Positions 10,024 through 21,700 of a stretch of 64,000 bases of DNA are shown piece by piece (the stretch's first letter is position 1; every line of letters starts with the position of its first letter). A model generated the notes under the pieces. The model did no database searches and had not been told where the DNA came from. It worked only from the letters and a program-made list of their open reading frames with translations. This DNA is from Marinoscillum sp. GTDB taxonomy: Bacteria > Bacteroidota > Bacteroidia > Cytophagales > Cyclobacteriaceae. A program made the position numbers and the translations under genes. The stretch covers positions 1-64,000 of the forward strand of contig JAMWZA010000001.1 of the NCBI GenBank assembly GCA_024305105.1. The letters run 5' to 3'.

Positions 10024-12288
10024 TTAATACCCACTGTTCACCACAAACCGTTCGATTTGGTACCCACCGTTCACGTAGCACTTCAAGAGATAAATGCCAT
10101 TTCTTAGACATAGATCGGTAAGCTCCAGCTCTCCTGGCCTTTCGGCGACCACCTGTTTTTTCAAAACCACCCGCCCGTCAATGCTGATGATCTCCACCTG
10201 ATATACTCCTTTTATGGCTCCATCAAACCTAAGGGTGATTGCTTCGCCTTGATTAGGGTTGGGATACAGCGTAAATCCAGTAGCTGCAGGATCGTCAAAA
10301 GACACACTTTTGATTGCTTCCTTTTCTGCAACATTGGCCAATCTGGCTGAATTTTTTGGGAGATGAGTACCACTCTGAAACACAGAACCAAAATCACTCA
10401 TTGGGTATAGTGCTTCGTCCCATCTATTATAGTCAATTCCATCAAATGTTTTATTCAATAAAAAATTCTCATAATAGTAGATCCTGTTTGGCATGAAGTC
10501 AACGACTTGGTTTCTGAATTTCCTCGCTTCCCTAGCCGCTTTTGTCGGATCATTTGGATACAGAATAGGAAACTTCCGATTCTCAAAATAACCTGTTCGG
10601 AGCCAGAGATATAAGGCAAAGTGTTCGGAGTTCTGTTCTTTATACATGTTAGTTGCATTGGCTTGAACATACTCTGAATAATTTCGGCCATCTTCTTTAT
10701 TCGCTTCTTTCCATTCAGAGTCACCATTATTTATACCATCCTTAAAATCCACCAAAAGACGATCGGAGGTTGTATGCACTGATTCGTGTAAAAAAAACTC
10801 AGGCATTTCAGCATATTTATATACTTGCGGGTTTAAAGAAATCCTAATCGAATTACTGGCTAATGGACAGCCATCCCCTTTCCCAAGGTCATTGTAGTTT
10901 ACATAAACATCTTTAATGCCTCTTCTCAACAAACGTGGAATGCGGCCTATATTGTCTGCAAGATCATACATTTGTTTATCCCAGCTATCGGCTCCAAAAA
11001 GAATCATTTCACCTAACCCCCTCGGAACCATATTGCAATTGGTTTGACTTGATTGACCTGAAATTGGGTCAATTACTGTTTGACATTGCTCCACCATCAA
11101 CTTTACATCATCTGTACGTAAATAAAAGTGAACCTCATTTTCATAGACCGTTCCAGCTTCATATTTTGCACTCCATTTAAACACTTCCAAAGATGGCCAT
11201 GTGCTTTTATTACAATCATTACTGGAAGGTGAATAGAATTTCACTCCGGGAATAACATCTTTATCATCGATCGGTCGTCTCCAGCTATTAGTTGAATCTT
11301 TGAAGAGTGTTCGATCACTGTCATCAATAAAACTAAATTCCGATGTTACTGTACCATCAGCACCATTATTTTTAAATTTTGTAATAAAAGGCTCCCTCCT
11401 CTGTGGCTCATCAAAATTGAAGTAATTTGTGATCTTTCCGATTCCTGGAATATAGGAATCCAAAATACTAGAATTGGTAATATCCATCGGTTGATCTTCT
11501 TCTATAGTTACTCTCAGGATAACCGGGACCCTCATCTCCTGAAATGGCTTGACCAGGTTGGATGGCGAAGGATTTCTTTTCAACCACTCCATGGTCGAAG
11601 CATAGTAATTGCTCTTCCAGTCGTCGCTATCTCGCGAAAAACCAGGGCATTCCATGGTACCAAAAGCATCTACAGGACCTGTAGGTGTTTCAAACACGTT
11701 ATAGCGATTGCCATAGAGACAGTTCTCGACCTGAAAACTTTCTCTTTCCCATACATTTGGATCTCCGTAACTGCGGATTCCGTACAATAATCCTTCCTTT
11801 TTTACAAAATCATTCGACTTTTTGCCAAAAATCAGGCTGTCATACACCTCCACAGTAATCCTCGGGCCTGGGGGAAAAGGTGCCAATATTCCATATTCCT
11901 TATTACGATACCTGGAATGCACAGTCAAAGAAAACGCTTCTTTTAAATCGCCGAATCCCATTTGATTCTGATATCCGGACTGTTGACTAAATGGGATACT
12001 CCCATTCAAAAAGACCCCTGTCTGATAGGTTCTAACATATTTTTTAGAAGGTTGTGCCGTAAGTGAATCATTAACAAAAAAAATTAATGAAGTCACTAGA
12101 TAAAACATTAATGATCGTTTTATGAAGCTTAGGCTGAGCAAATAAGATGAAAGGCTATTAAATCTTGAACTAACATGAGCTTGGGTTTTCATGGTGTTTA
12201 TTGTTTCCTGTGTTGATAGATAAAGAATCAGGCAATTCATGACTGTTCGGTTGCAATCTTTTCCTAATGCCCTATTGTCCTGGATCAT
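10024..12288 (-). CDS. Secreted metallopeptidase-like protein with T9SS C-terminal sorting domain
   Basis: 754 aa; HExxH motif (FFLHESVHTTSD); C-terminal FTLYPNPNQGEAITLRF...; start may be the internal MKTQAHVSS. Confidence 0.65.
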   Translation of the reverse strand: MIQDNRALGKDCNRTVMNCLILYLSTQETINTMKTQAHVSSRFNSLSSYLLSLSFIKRSLMFYLVTSLIFFVNDSLTAQPSKKYVRTYQTGVFLNGSIPFSQQSGYQNQMGFGDLKEAFSLTVHSRYRNKEYGILAPFPPGPRITVEVYDSLIFGKKSNDFVKKEGLLYGIRSYGDPNVWERESFQVENCLYGNRYNVFETPTGPVDAFGTMECPGFSRDSDDWKSNYYASTMEWLKRNPSPSNLVKPFQEMRVPVILRVTIEEDQPMDITNSSILDSYIPGIGKITNYFNFDEPQRREPFITKFKNNGADGTVTSEFSFIDDSDRTLFKDSTNSWRRPIDDKDVIPGVKFYSPSSNDCNKSTWPSLEVFKWSAKYEAGTVYENEVHFYLRTDDVKLMVEQCQTVIDPISGQSSQTNCNMVPRGLGEMILFGADSWDKQMYDLADNIGRIPRLLRRGIKDVYVNYNDLGKGDGCPLASNSIRISLNPQVYKYAEMPEFFLHESVHTTSDRLLVDFKDGINNGDSEWKEANKEDGRNYSEYVQANATNMYKEQNSEHFALYLWLRTGYFENRKFPILYPNDPTKAAREARKFRNQVVDFMPNRIYYYENFLLNKTFDGIDYNRWDEALYPMSDFGSVFQSGTHLPKNSARLANVAEKEAIKSVSFDDPAATGFTLYPNPNQGEAITLRFDGAIKGVYQVEIISIDGRVVLKKQVVAERPGELELTDLCLRNGIYLLKCYVNGGYQIERFVVNSGY

Positions 12289-15200
12289 TTCATGATCAAT
12301 TTATGTTGTCGGGTGTATTGATCAGTAGTTACACTTAGCAAGTATGAACCCGAAGGCAAGCCTAACGAACCTAACTTAATCCATTGTATACCATTACTGA
12401 CAGCATTCAATGCTCTTTCATACACCAAACGGCCTTGTAGATCAGTAAGTGCAATCTGGACGGTACCTGACTTTATGATATCCAAAATGATATTAACCTG
12501 ATCACTAGCCGGATTTGGAAAAACGGAAAAAACCGGCTCCCGACTTTCCGCTTGAGCTTCCTCCTGTGCTTCCTGATCCACCAGCCGGGCACTACTGGAC
12601 GTACCTGAATAATAAAGCCTGTATTTCGCTAGCGCATAGGTTATGGGAACCGCATAATTCCAGATGATCACGTTATTGACCAGCCCTGTGAAATTACTGG
12701 GAGTCTCTCCAAACGCATTGGTGCCAAGGCTCCCTCCTACAGCGGATGGGTCTGAATGATCTGGAATGGACGTAAAGGATGAAGATCCATCTGTTTCAAT
12801 GGCCGGATCATCGTTTTGATAGATCAAGAGCTTTCCATCATCATATACCACCATGATGTGATGCCATTGGTTCATGACCAGGCTAGTGTTGGAGGTTGTT
12901 CTTAATTCCTGTCCATTTGAGGCGATCTGCGCCTCAATCATTCCGTTATTTAATCTAATAGCCAATCCGTCTTGCGCTCCGCCTTCATCGTAAAGCATTT
13001 CAACCAGGCCATTCTCTGTAGGATAAATCCACATGGCTACCGTCCGCTCAGCAAATGCCTGACTGATAAATGCATTGCACTGATCCAGTTGCAAAATATT
13101 GCTCCCCACAAACGCTATGGAACTTCCATACGTCACCTTATTGGAAGTATTGTAACAGTCACCACTCGGGCAGCCTGTGATTTCAAAGAGTCCAAAGTCG
13201 TGAGTGCCCGCTTCCAGGTCATCCGCTGGTGCCTCGTCGCTGTTATCACATGTTAGGTCGGCTGAGGGTCTACCAGTCAGGTGAGCCCTTTTGGAGACAC
13301 TGGATTCAGTGGCTTCTACTATTTCCTGATTTGTGGGCGCCACCAATTCGATTAGATAGTCTTCAACTTCACCATCATTAAAAATTTCGCCCTGTGTAGG
13401 TGGCACGGCACCTTTCTTTACCGAGATTCTCATTCTGGTCAATCTCGTTTCTCCGGGCAAAAGGGAGATTTCATTAACGTCTGGCATCTCCTCCTCTAAA
13501 ACGATGGAGGAGCCTGAATGAGTACCACTTGCAAATAATTCTACTTCATGGATGGCTGGATCATACACGAAGTTATAGGTATGATCGATTTCTTGCTTTC
13601 CTCCAAACACATCTCCATTGTAGTAATCAATCCATACTGCGTAGGATACAGATTCATTATTAGGATTGTAAAGGTCAATAGTAAGTTTCAAATTATTTTT
13701 GAGCGCATCGCTACTCATTTTTATGGGGCCTAACTTGTAATTGACATTAACAAGGTTTAGATATCCTCCATTATTATCTGTGGATATGTGTTTTGGAACT
13801 ACGTCCGCTTGCTGATAAGTTATCTGAGAGATATTCAAAACTTTACCCGATTTTCCTCGGCTAGGATGGTAATCATAATGTTTCCAGATATTTTCTAGTT
13901 GTTGCGGTTCAAATAATTCTACGGCGTTATAAGGCATTTGATTGGGTAGCTTTACCGCAGTGACCTTGGAAGTCCCAGCAGATTGTATTTTTAGTTGACC
14001 CTCAAATTGAAAATTCTTTAAGGTTGTTTCGATAGAGTTATTTTCTCTCAAATATTTTAATAGCCAAGCTTTTATCATCTTAGAATCATTGTTAAACCCT
14101 GGATATGAACTTTTAGGTGAAGGTGGAATAGGAAATTCTCCTTCATTCGTTTCCCATGACTTACCTTCAAAAAGAGTGGATGCAGTCATTGCACCATAAT
14201 CGTCCAAAAAACAGCCATAAAGAATCCTATCACTTTCCATGGCCGGATAAAATGTCAAATAAACTTCATCATTATTTGTTCCCGAAAGAATCAGACCATC
14301 TGCCAAATTCTTTTCTCTTTTCTGACCAATCCTTGTGAATCCAAAAAAATCACTGGCACTGAATACCAAAACCGAGGATACCTTTGGGGTTTCTTCCACT
14401 TCCAGATTAAAATCGGTATTATGAGGGATCAGGCCTTCCAAGTATCCACCTGGTATGGTACTAATCCAGGTATTTTGAGGATCAAGATATTTCATCATAT
14501 CTATCCAATTTTCCCTGTACCATAAGTTTTCCAAAAGGGAAGCAGACTGATAGTAAGGGGGTTCTTTATCGGAGTGGCTTGCTACTGCGAAAACCCGACC
14601 ATTTTTATCAAATACAGGGGATCCACTCGATCCCTTTTGCTGGGAATACAATTGGTTGGGAACAACGCTTATTTCAATAAAGTTGGTATTAAAACCTTGA
14701 AATGCCTGAAATTCAAAACTTTCCGGAGAGCGCAAAAATTTCTTAAGGTCTGCGGAAGGATGGCCGATTTGAACAATATCTCTTGTTTTGGTTAATGCAG
14801 GATGTAAAGTCCATCCTAAAGCAAATGTATTTTTGTAAACCGGTGAATCTTTAATTGTCCAGGGATTGGTGGGGTCATCGCTGACTATCTCATAAAGCGC
14901 CAGGTCTGCGTCGGGATCACGTACCAATGATTTAACTTGAAGTCTCCAAAGTCTTTGAATACTCGCATATTCTTCAGGTGCGAACGCACTTTCCTCCCTT
15001 GAGTTGGGATTTGCTGACTCATAATCAAACGATAAATAAATTTCTTTTTTCTTGTCCTTGGGAACACCATCACCAATCGGAAAATTGTTATGATCCACGG
15101 TCATTAAATAAATTTTCTGTTTGTCGTTCTCGAATGAGTTGTCGACAGTATTCACCAAAAATCCTGAACCCAAATGAAATGACTTATCTACAGTTGAATA

Positions 15201-15410
15201 CCAATACAATATGCAAACGCCTTTTTTTAATCGCTGATAGGGTTTTGCATTTGGGTGATTGATATTTCTTGTGAAAACTTGGGAATTCCCTGCCTCCAAA
15301 GGAGTATCTGTAATTAATTCTTGCGCATTAAGACTATTCAAACTTATGAATCCAGAAACAATCCATGCTTTAAGAAAATTTTTCACTATCGTGGCTCTTA
15401 CAGTTCTCAT
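12285..15410 (-). CDS. Secreted trypsin-like/lysyl endopeptidase-like serine protease, GEVED and LamG domains, T9SS sorting domain
   Basis: Triad-like LMTVDHNN / DADLALYE / KGSSGSPVF; GEVEDYLIELV; LamG-like WHHIMVVYDDGKLLIYQN; FSVFPNPASDQVN tail. Confidence 0.82.
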   Translation of the reverse strand: MRTVRATIVKNFLKAWIVSGFISLNSLNAQELITDTPLEAGNSQVFTRNINHPNAKPYQRLKKGVCILYWYSTVDKSFHLGSGFLVNTVDNSFENDKQKIYLMTVDHNNFPIGDGVPKDKKKEIYLSFDYESANPNSREESAFAPEEYASIQRLWRLQVKSLVRDPDADLALYEIVSDDPTNPWTIKDSPVYKNTFALGWTLHPALTKTRDIVQIGHPSADLKKFLRSPESFEFQAFQGFNTNFIEISVVPNQLYSQQKGSSGSPVFDKNGRVFAVASHSDKEPPYYQSASLLENLWYRENWIDMMKYLDPQNTWISTIPGGYLEGLIPHNTDFNLEVEETPKVSSVLVFSASDFFGFTRIGQKREKNLADGLILSGTNNDEVYLTFYPAMESDRILYGCFLDDYGAMTASTLFEGKSWETNEGEFPIPPSPKSSYPGFNNDSKMIKAWLLKYLRENNSIETTLKNFQFEGQLKIQSAGTSKVTAVKLPNQMPYNAVELFEPQQLENIWKHYDYHPSRGKSGKVLNISQITYQQADVVPKHISTDNNGGYLNLVNVNYKLGPIKMSSDALKNNLKLTIDLYNPNNESVSYAVWIDYYNGDVFGGKQEIDHTYNFVYDPAIHEVELFASGTHSGSSIVLEEEMPDVNEISLLPGETRLTRMRISVKKGAVPPTQGEIFNDGEVEDYLIELVAPTNQEIVEATESSVSKRAHLTGRPSADLTCDNSDEAPADDLEAGTHDFGLFEITGCPSGDCYNTSNKVTYGSSIAFVGSNILQLDQCNAFISQAFAERTVAMWIYPTENGLVEMLYDEGGAQDGLAIRLNNGMIEAQIASNGQELRTTSNTSLVMNQWHHIMVVYDDGKLLIYQNDDPAIETDGSSSFTSIPDHSDPSAVGGSLGTNAFGETPSNFTGLVNNVIIWNYAVPITYALAKYRLYYSGTSSSARLVDQEAQEEAQAESREPVFSVFPNPASDQVNIILDIIKSGTVQIALTDLQGRLVYERALNAVSNGIQWIKLGSLGLPSGSYLLSVTTDQYTRQHKLIMK
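12572..13374. repeat. 803-bp block shared with 15715..16517 (copy A)
   Basis: Constant offset of 3143 bp; identical in the coding frame and in an antisense frame (94-aa ORFs at 12972 and 16115). Confidence 0.93.
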
Positions 15411-15427
15411 TTACTTATTCAAGGGTT

Positions 15428-18400
15428 TTAATTGATCAAAATCGTTTCTTTTCTTAGCTGATTTCCTGATCGAACTTTTAATATGTAGGTCGCGGGCAAA
15501 AGATTTAAACTTTTCAAGCTAACCAACTGATGCCCTTCAGAGATGTAATCGCGTTTCATCTCATAGACTTGCTTCCCATTCAAATCAAAAATCTTCAAAG
15601 TGAAAGGTCCTGCTTTACGCACTTCCATCAATACATTGACCTGGTCACTAGCCGGATTTGGGAAAACGGAAAAGACCGGCTCCTGACTTTCCACTTCAGC
15701 TTCTTCTTGCCCCACCTGATCCACCAGCCGGGCACTACTGGACGTACCTGAATAATAAAGCCTGTATTTCGCTAGCGCATAGGTTATGGGAACCGCATAA
15801 TTCCAGATGATCACGTTATTGACCAGCCCTGTGAAATTACTGGGAGTCTCTCCAAACGCATTGGTGCCAAGGCTCCCTCCTACAGCGGATGGGTCTGAAT
15901 GATCTGGAATGGACGTAAAGGATGAAGATCCATCTGTTTCAATGGCCGGATCATCGTTTTGATAGATCAAGAGCTTTCCATCATCATATACCACCATGAT
16001 GTGATGCCATTGGTTCATGACCAGGCTAGTGTTGGAGGTTGTTCTTAATTCCTGTCCATTTGAGGCGATCTGCGCCTCAATCATTCCGTTATTTAATCTA
16101 ATAGCCAATCCGTCTTGCGCTCCGCCTTCATCGTAAAGCATTTCAACCAGGCCATTCTCTGTAGGATAAATCCACATGGCTACCGTCCGCTCAGCAAATG
16201 CCTGACTGATAAATGCATTGCACTGATCCAGTTGCAAAATATTGCTCCCCACAAACGCTATGGAACTTCCATACGTCACCTTATTGGAAGTATTGTAACA
16301 GTCACCACTCGGGCAGCCTGTGATTTCAAAGAGTCCAAAGTCGTGAGTGCCCGCTTCCAGGTCATCCGCTGGTGCCTCGTCGCTGTTATCACATGTTAGG
16401 TCGGCTGAGGGTCTACCAGTCAGGTGAGCCCTTTTGGAGACACTGGATTCAGTGGCTTCTACTATTTCCTGATTTGTGGGCGCCACCAATTCGATTAGAT
16501 AGTCTTCAACTTCACCAAGATTATACTCACCATTTTGGCTGAGCAACTCATTAGAAACTGCCACACGCAAGCGGGTCTTCCGACTTTGACCCGGTTCTAA
16601 TTGTAATTCTCTGGCTGTAGGGAGTTGATAGGTGAGGGTGACCAATCCATCAGACGCAAAGCCTGCCGCCACTTCCTCTAGTGGATGTGCAACCGGATCA
16701 TCAACAAAATTATAGGTATAGCTTTGTGAAGGGTCTTCCAGGTCAAGATCTCTACGGCCCTCCAGTTCCTCTGTGTTGAAATAATCAACCCAAATCTTAT
16801 AATTATACGGGAATACTTGATTCACAACATTGAGCTTCAATTCAATTTCCTTTTTGAATGTTTGGCTCCAACTCACTTTGACCTTACCAATCCTAAAATT
16901 TGGGTTGACCAGATTAAGATATCCGCCATTATTACCTGTTTCGATATCTCCTACAATTTGATCATCCTGGCTGACAGTGAGTTGATCAATATAAAGCGGA
17001 TCACTATGCTCACCGCTACTGGACCTGTATTTATAGGATTGGAACTGATTAGATACCTGATCAGGTCGGAAAAGTTGCAGGGCATTGGTGGGCACTTCTC
17101 CGGGGTAGCTCAGTGCCTGTACCTGCGCAGATGATGTGCCCAGGTTTTTCAGTCTGATGATGACGGGTATCTTGGCGTCTTTTATAGATTGAATGTCACC
17201 AGCCTCCCTAGCTCCAGTAACGAAGGCTCGTGCAATAGTAGCAATGTAATCTATACTATTACCCAAAAATTGTTGTATGGGCCACCAATGCTGATCTTCC
17301 TGTCTTTCGCAAGGAGCAATCCCAACCAGATCAGTGCCACATTGCCAACTGCTCATTCGGAAACCTTCTGCCCCCTCATCAACTGTATTATCTGCGATAC
17401 TGCCAAAAATCAGTTTTTCGAAATACTCACCGGTCGCTTCATCCTTTAGCAAAGCATGTACAGTAAGCTGAATAGGGCTCGCATCGGGGTTAAGCAGTTT
17501 GATGCCGAGTAGACTCTCCAGTGTATTGACGTAGTTAAGGTCATCAAATATCATCCATGGCCTCAGGTAGCTCACCTGATCCGACAGCATGGAAGGATCT
17601 GATGGATGAATCCCGGGCGTCTCTAATAGTTGATCAGCGGCCAGCGTCAAATTGAAGTTACCAGCTGTAGGTACCAAATCATTGAGATAACCACCAGGAA
17701 GCGTCTTCAGCCAATGGCCATCGGGATCAAGGTAGGTACGCATTGAGGCTCCACTTTCACTATTGTACCAATTATTGGCGATGGCGGAGGAAAGCTGATC
17801 CGTTTGGTCGCCCGCAGAGAGTACTCCCAACAAACTGCCATGGCTGTCATAAATACCCGAGCCACTCGATCCTTTTTGAGGATACGTGTTAATACCATTC
17901 CATGTGCCCTTGGTTTCATAAAACAGACCTTCCCGGATCTGGTCATTTCCTGCCATAAATTTTCGCAGAGATAACTGGCTCTTTTCCGGATTGGAAAATA
18001 CCTTCTTATGATCTCTCGCTGGATGTGATATATTGAGGTTCGGATCTATACCCAATGAGGCATTCCAACCTGCTGCAAAGACGTTTTCATACCATTCTTC
18101 TGATCCCTCCTTTCTTAATTCAACAAGCGCGAGATCACTTGTTCGGTCCATTAAACGGATTGTACCTCCTACTACAAATACCCTGGTAATGTATTCGTCT
18201 GTAGCCATAGACCCACGCTCAAGAGCATGAGGATGTTCATAATTGAATGATATGGTCAGACCTACTTCAGCACCTGCGGTCCTCGACGGAAGACAATGGG
18301 CTGCAGTAAGTAAGAGTATTTTCCCTTGCTGTGGTGCGCTGTTTACTATGGTACAGGAGCAGAAACCATCCGTACCATTATCGTTATCGATTATGATCCC

Positions 18401-18586
18401 TGTTGCACGCTTCAAATATTGATACTCGGTCCCGCCTGGATGATTTATGTTGCTGTTATTAGCGTTCGAATATCCAATAAAGTTCATCCCTGGAAATAGC
18501 TGAGGTAAGGTATATTGGGCATTAAGGTTTACCCATAGAATAAGGAAGAAAATCTGTAATAGAAATATTCTAATGCATCTTGACAT
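15428..18586 (-). CDS. Secreted trypsin-like serine protease paralogue, GEVED and LamG domains, T9SS sorting domain
   Basis: Triad-like LLTAAHCLP / TSDLALVEL / KGSSGSGIY; same GEVED/LamG block; VFSVFPNPASDQVNVLMEV tail. Confidence 0.85.
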   Translation of the reverse strand: MSRCIRIFLLQIFFLILWVNLNAQYTLPQLFPGMNFIGYSNANNSNINHPGGTEYQYLKRATGIIIDNDNGTDGFCSCTIVNSAPQQGKILLLTAAHCLPSRTAGAEVGLTISFNYEHPHALERGSMATDEYITRVFVVGGTIRLMDRTSDLALVELRKEGSEEWYENVFAAGWNASLGIDPNLNISHPARDHKKVFSNPEKSQLSLRKFMAGNDQIREGLFYETKGTWNGINTYPQKGSSGSGIYDSHGSLLGVLSAGDQTDQLSSAIANNWYNSESGASMRTYLDPDGHWLKTLPGGYLNDLVPTAGNFNLTLAADQLLETPGIHPSDPSMLSDQVSYLRPWMIFDDLNYVNTLESLLGIKLLNPDASPIQLTVHALLKDEATGEYFEKLIFGSIADNTVDEGAEGFRMSSWQCGTDLVGIAPCERQEDQHWWPIQQFLGNSIDYIATIARAFVTGAREAGDIQSIKDAKIPVIIRLKNLGTSSAQVQALSYPGEVPTNALQLFRPDQVSNQFQSYKYRSSSGEHSDPLYIDQLTVSQDDQIVGDIETGNNGGYLNLVNPNFRIGKVKVSWSQTFKKEIELKLNVVNQVFPYNYKIWVDYFNTEELEGRRDLDLEDPSQSYTYNFVDDPVAHPLEEVAAGFASDGLVTLTYQLPTARELQLEPGQSRKTRLRVAVSNELLSQNGEYNLGEVEDYLIELVAPTNQEIVEATESSVSKRAHLTGRPSADLTCDNSDEAPADDLEAGTHDFGLFEITGCPSGDCYNTSNKVTYGSSIAFVGSNILQLDQCNAFISQAFAERTVAMWIYPTENGLVEMLYDEGGAQDGLAIRLNNGMIEAQIASNGQELRTTSNTSLVMNQWHHIMVVYDDGKLLIYQNDDPAIETDGSSSFTSIPDHSDPSAVGGSLGTNAFGETPSNFTGLVNNVIIWNYAVPITYALAKYRLYYSGTSSSARLVDQVGQEEAEVESQEPVFSVFPNPASDQVNVLMEVRKAGPFTLKIFDLNGKQVYEMKRDYISEGHQLVSLKSLNLLPATYILKVRSGNQLRKETILIN
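15715..16517. repeat. 803-bp block (copy B)
   Basis: See 12572..13374. Confidence 0.93.
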
Positions 18587-18764
18587 TGTTCTCAGGGATT
18601 AATAGCTGTATATCTAACGATTAAGAAGATGACTATACATGAGCAACTACAGGTGCTTTTGATATTCATAGGACGACATTACGGTACAGCTCATAAGCAT
18701 TCTGTTACTTAAATTTCAATTAAAAGAGGCGCTCCAGATCCATGGAGCGCCTCTTAGTTATACA

Positions 18765-21700
18765 CTAGTGCTGAATGATCAATTGCTGAGAAATGATCTG
18801 ATCGCTTCCTGTAATCTTCAACGCATAAACCCCTGAAGCCAGTGACGATACAGACAAGACTGTATGATTTACACCACTACTTAAAATCAATTCCGATTCA
18901 TACACTACATTTCCCTTGAGGTCTATCAATGTCAACTCATACGACTCACTCTCCGGAACTTCAATCTGGATATTGGTTATGCCATCCCTGACCGGATTTG
19001 GATACACATTGACAGACCAATCAGCTCCGAGCACATCTTCTTCCTCTTCAGCAATCCTTGCGCCCGAAGCTGGATTTAAGAACAGATTGGCCAACCTCAC
19101 ACCAATCATACGATAGGAATCATGATCCCAATGTACTCCAGTGTCTTTTGTATTGTTGTCCTGACCGTCAAACGTACTCATCCCAGCGGCACTCGCAACC
19201 CGTATATTTGGCGTGAGGTCCGCCATCGCATGATAAGCGGCATTGAGCTGAGTATGACTCCACTCATCTCCCGCAGGTAAGTCCGGTCGATAAGACACTT
19301 CGGGGATCAAAAATAGCAGATCCTCATCGGCAAAATAAGATGCAAATTCATTGTAAAGAGCACGCGCCTTCTGAGCATAATTTAATTCGCCGTTATTGAT
19401 GCGCTGTGCATCATTTTCACCTTGCGCCCAAATGATCCCCTTAAAGTTAAGATTGGAGTATTGAGATACTGCTTCATTTACCCTCCTTAGCGTCTCATTG
19501 TACAGGTTTTCACCACCATAGCCAACAGAGAACTTGCCATACGCTTTTTTCTTAGCTTCAGATGGCACATAGTCCGGCATCCACTCGTCCAGATCTGTTC
19601 CTCCAATTGGGTTCACGATCAGACCAAGTTTTGTTGATCCATAAGTCGAGTCATTGTTTAAGGTCTGTGCAAAGGTCCATCCGAAACCAAGGGCTTGCGT
19701 AAACTGGATCTTACCTACCGAAGAGTACCTGGCCAATGCATTCTTTGCCTGTTCAAATTGGCCTTTCTCATTTAACAGGTAAGTCTTGGTTAATTCACCC
19801 GTCTCATCTCCGGTGAATTCGTCGTAGCAGTAGTTGCTTCCACAGCGCCCTTCCGCATTGGACTGTCCCAGGATCAGCCATACGTCCAGTGCCTCTGAGG
19901 TATTAGTGAGTGCCGTACCCCGCCTACCTTGCAAGTCATAGCTATCTACACGCCCCTGCTGCTCATCATCCCGATTGATCAGGTAAAACTGATCGATCTT
20001 ATCCCCGTCCTCGTTGATAAACTGGAACATCATCATATTGCTACCCGTGGTAGCGGTAAGCACGCCATATTTTTTCGCATAATGCGTGCCCTCCACCAAC
20101 GTAGCGGGATACTGTGCTGAATAGTCATTTTCGTTTCTACTACTACCACCAAGGCCCACATTAACGAACGGTACACCATTGACGTCATGGCGCTCATAAT
20201 AACTTGGCGAAGAAGAGACAAACAAATCCACCCCCATGGCTTTGAAATCCCAATTATTGAGAAAATCACTTTTTAGTGTCGTAGTATAAGGAGAATAATA
20301 GCTCAGTACGACCTGATACTTCCTGGTGGAGGCCGCCACGCTCGTTTCAAGCCAGAGCTTCATCTGATCTGTAAAGGCATTAGCAGAAGGCAGGGTACTA
20401 GGCCCCACTCGATTGATGGTATTGAGCACAAAGTACTCGACATCATTGGAGGAAAAAGAGTAGTAGGTCTCGTTCTTACCGAAGAAATCAAGCCAAAACT
20501 CCTCACCGACTAAGCCTCGGTGACTAACTCCATCCTTATAGTCCGCCCTACCCACTACCGGAAACAAGCTCCCATTAGCCAGGTGATTTGCAAAAATGTT
20601 CTGAAAACTTGTATAGAAATCATTACTATTATTTGCCTGAGACGGATACTGTATATTACCTAGTGTGACAATTGTGCCCGGTTCGATCGAATTAATGAGC
20701 GATTTTAGTTTGCTCATTTGGGGAGTTTCATTATAACCGATATTACCCATGAGCACCATTTTATTGGCTACCACTCCAGTGAGGTTGTCAGGACAAGCTC
20801 CATCGCAAAAAGCCTCCATGCCCCCTCCCTCGGCCAATATATTGAGTCCGTCGGAAGGCACTCCATGTTCGAAAGTAAAAAAGCTCATATTCTCCCAGCC
20901 TGACCCAACAAGGTCTTTGGTAGGTACGGTTTCATTATCAGATCCAACCCAAAAAGGCTCCCAATAGAGCAATCCACTACCACCATCTGTGCTTTTCAGC
21001 ATGTCTATTAGCGATAGTAGCCACTGCTTTTGGAGGTTATCACTTGTCACTTTAGGGAATCCCCTACCATCCTGTACGTCATTCCATTCTTGTCCCCGAT
21101 ATCCAAAACCCATTTGATTTTTGGAACAATCACTGTAATCATAGGAACGCGGAAAGGCGGTTTCAACAATAACGGTAGGTAAACCGGTTACGGTCTTAAT
21201 ATTGCCAATAATTCCAGATAAGGTTGCAATGTTAACACTCGGTGTATTATTCTCCATTTCTAATGGCTCTGCCTCAGCCAGATAGTAGCTCATGCCTAAA
21301 AAGTCAATTAAACCACGATTAATCACTTCGGTCCCAATACCATTGTCAGATCTGTTTATCCAGGATTCCCCGGGAACATTGCCATCGGTGTATAGTGCCT
21401 TTTTAATCCAATCTTGCGCCCGGTAAGTGCCGGCTATATGAACCATCGTTTTGATGTCTACACTATTGTTTGTAGCAAAGCTTTTTACAGCTTGCAGCCC
21501 TGCATTGAGAAGTCGAGCATTTCTGTCCCAGTTAATCGTAAACTTGGAACCGTTCATTTGGGCTTCAGTCACTCCTATCTCACTGGCAATCTGAGCTACA
21601 GTAAGCTTTTCATATTCATCTGATAGTAGAATATTACTATTGGTCTCATTCCCTACTTGCACGTAATCGGGGGTAGCTCCGGCAGCAATCAATGTTTGCA

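Noticed and set aside
12972-16399. Identical 94-aa plus-strand ORFs at 12972..13256 and 16115..16399
   Set aside because: Antisense to the duplicated LamG block; their identity only reflects the nucleotide duplication.
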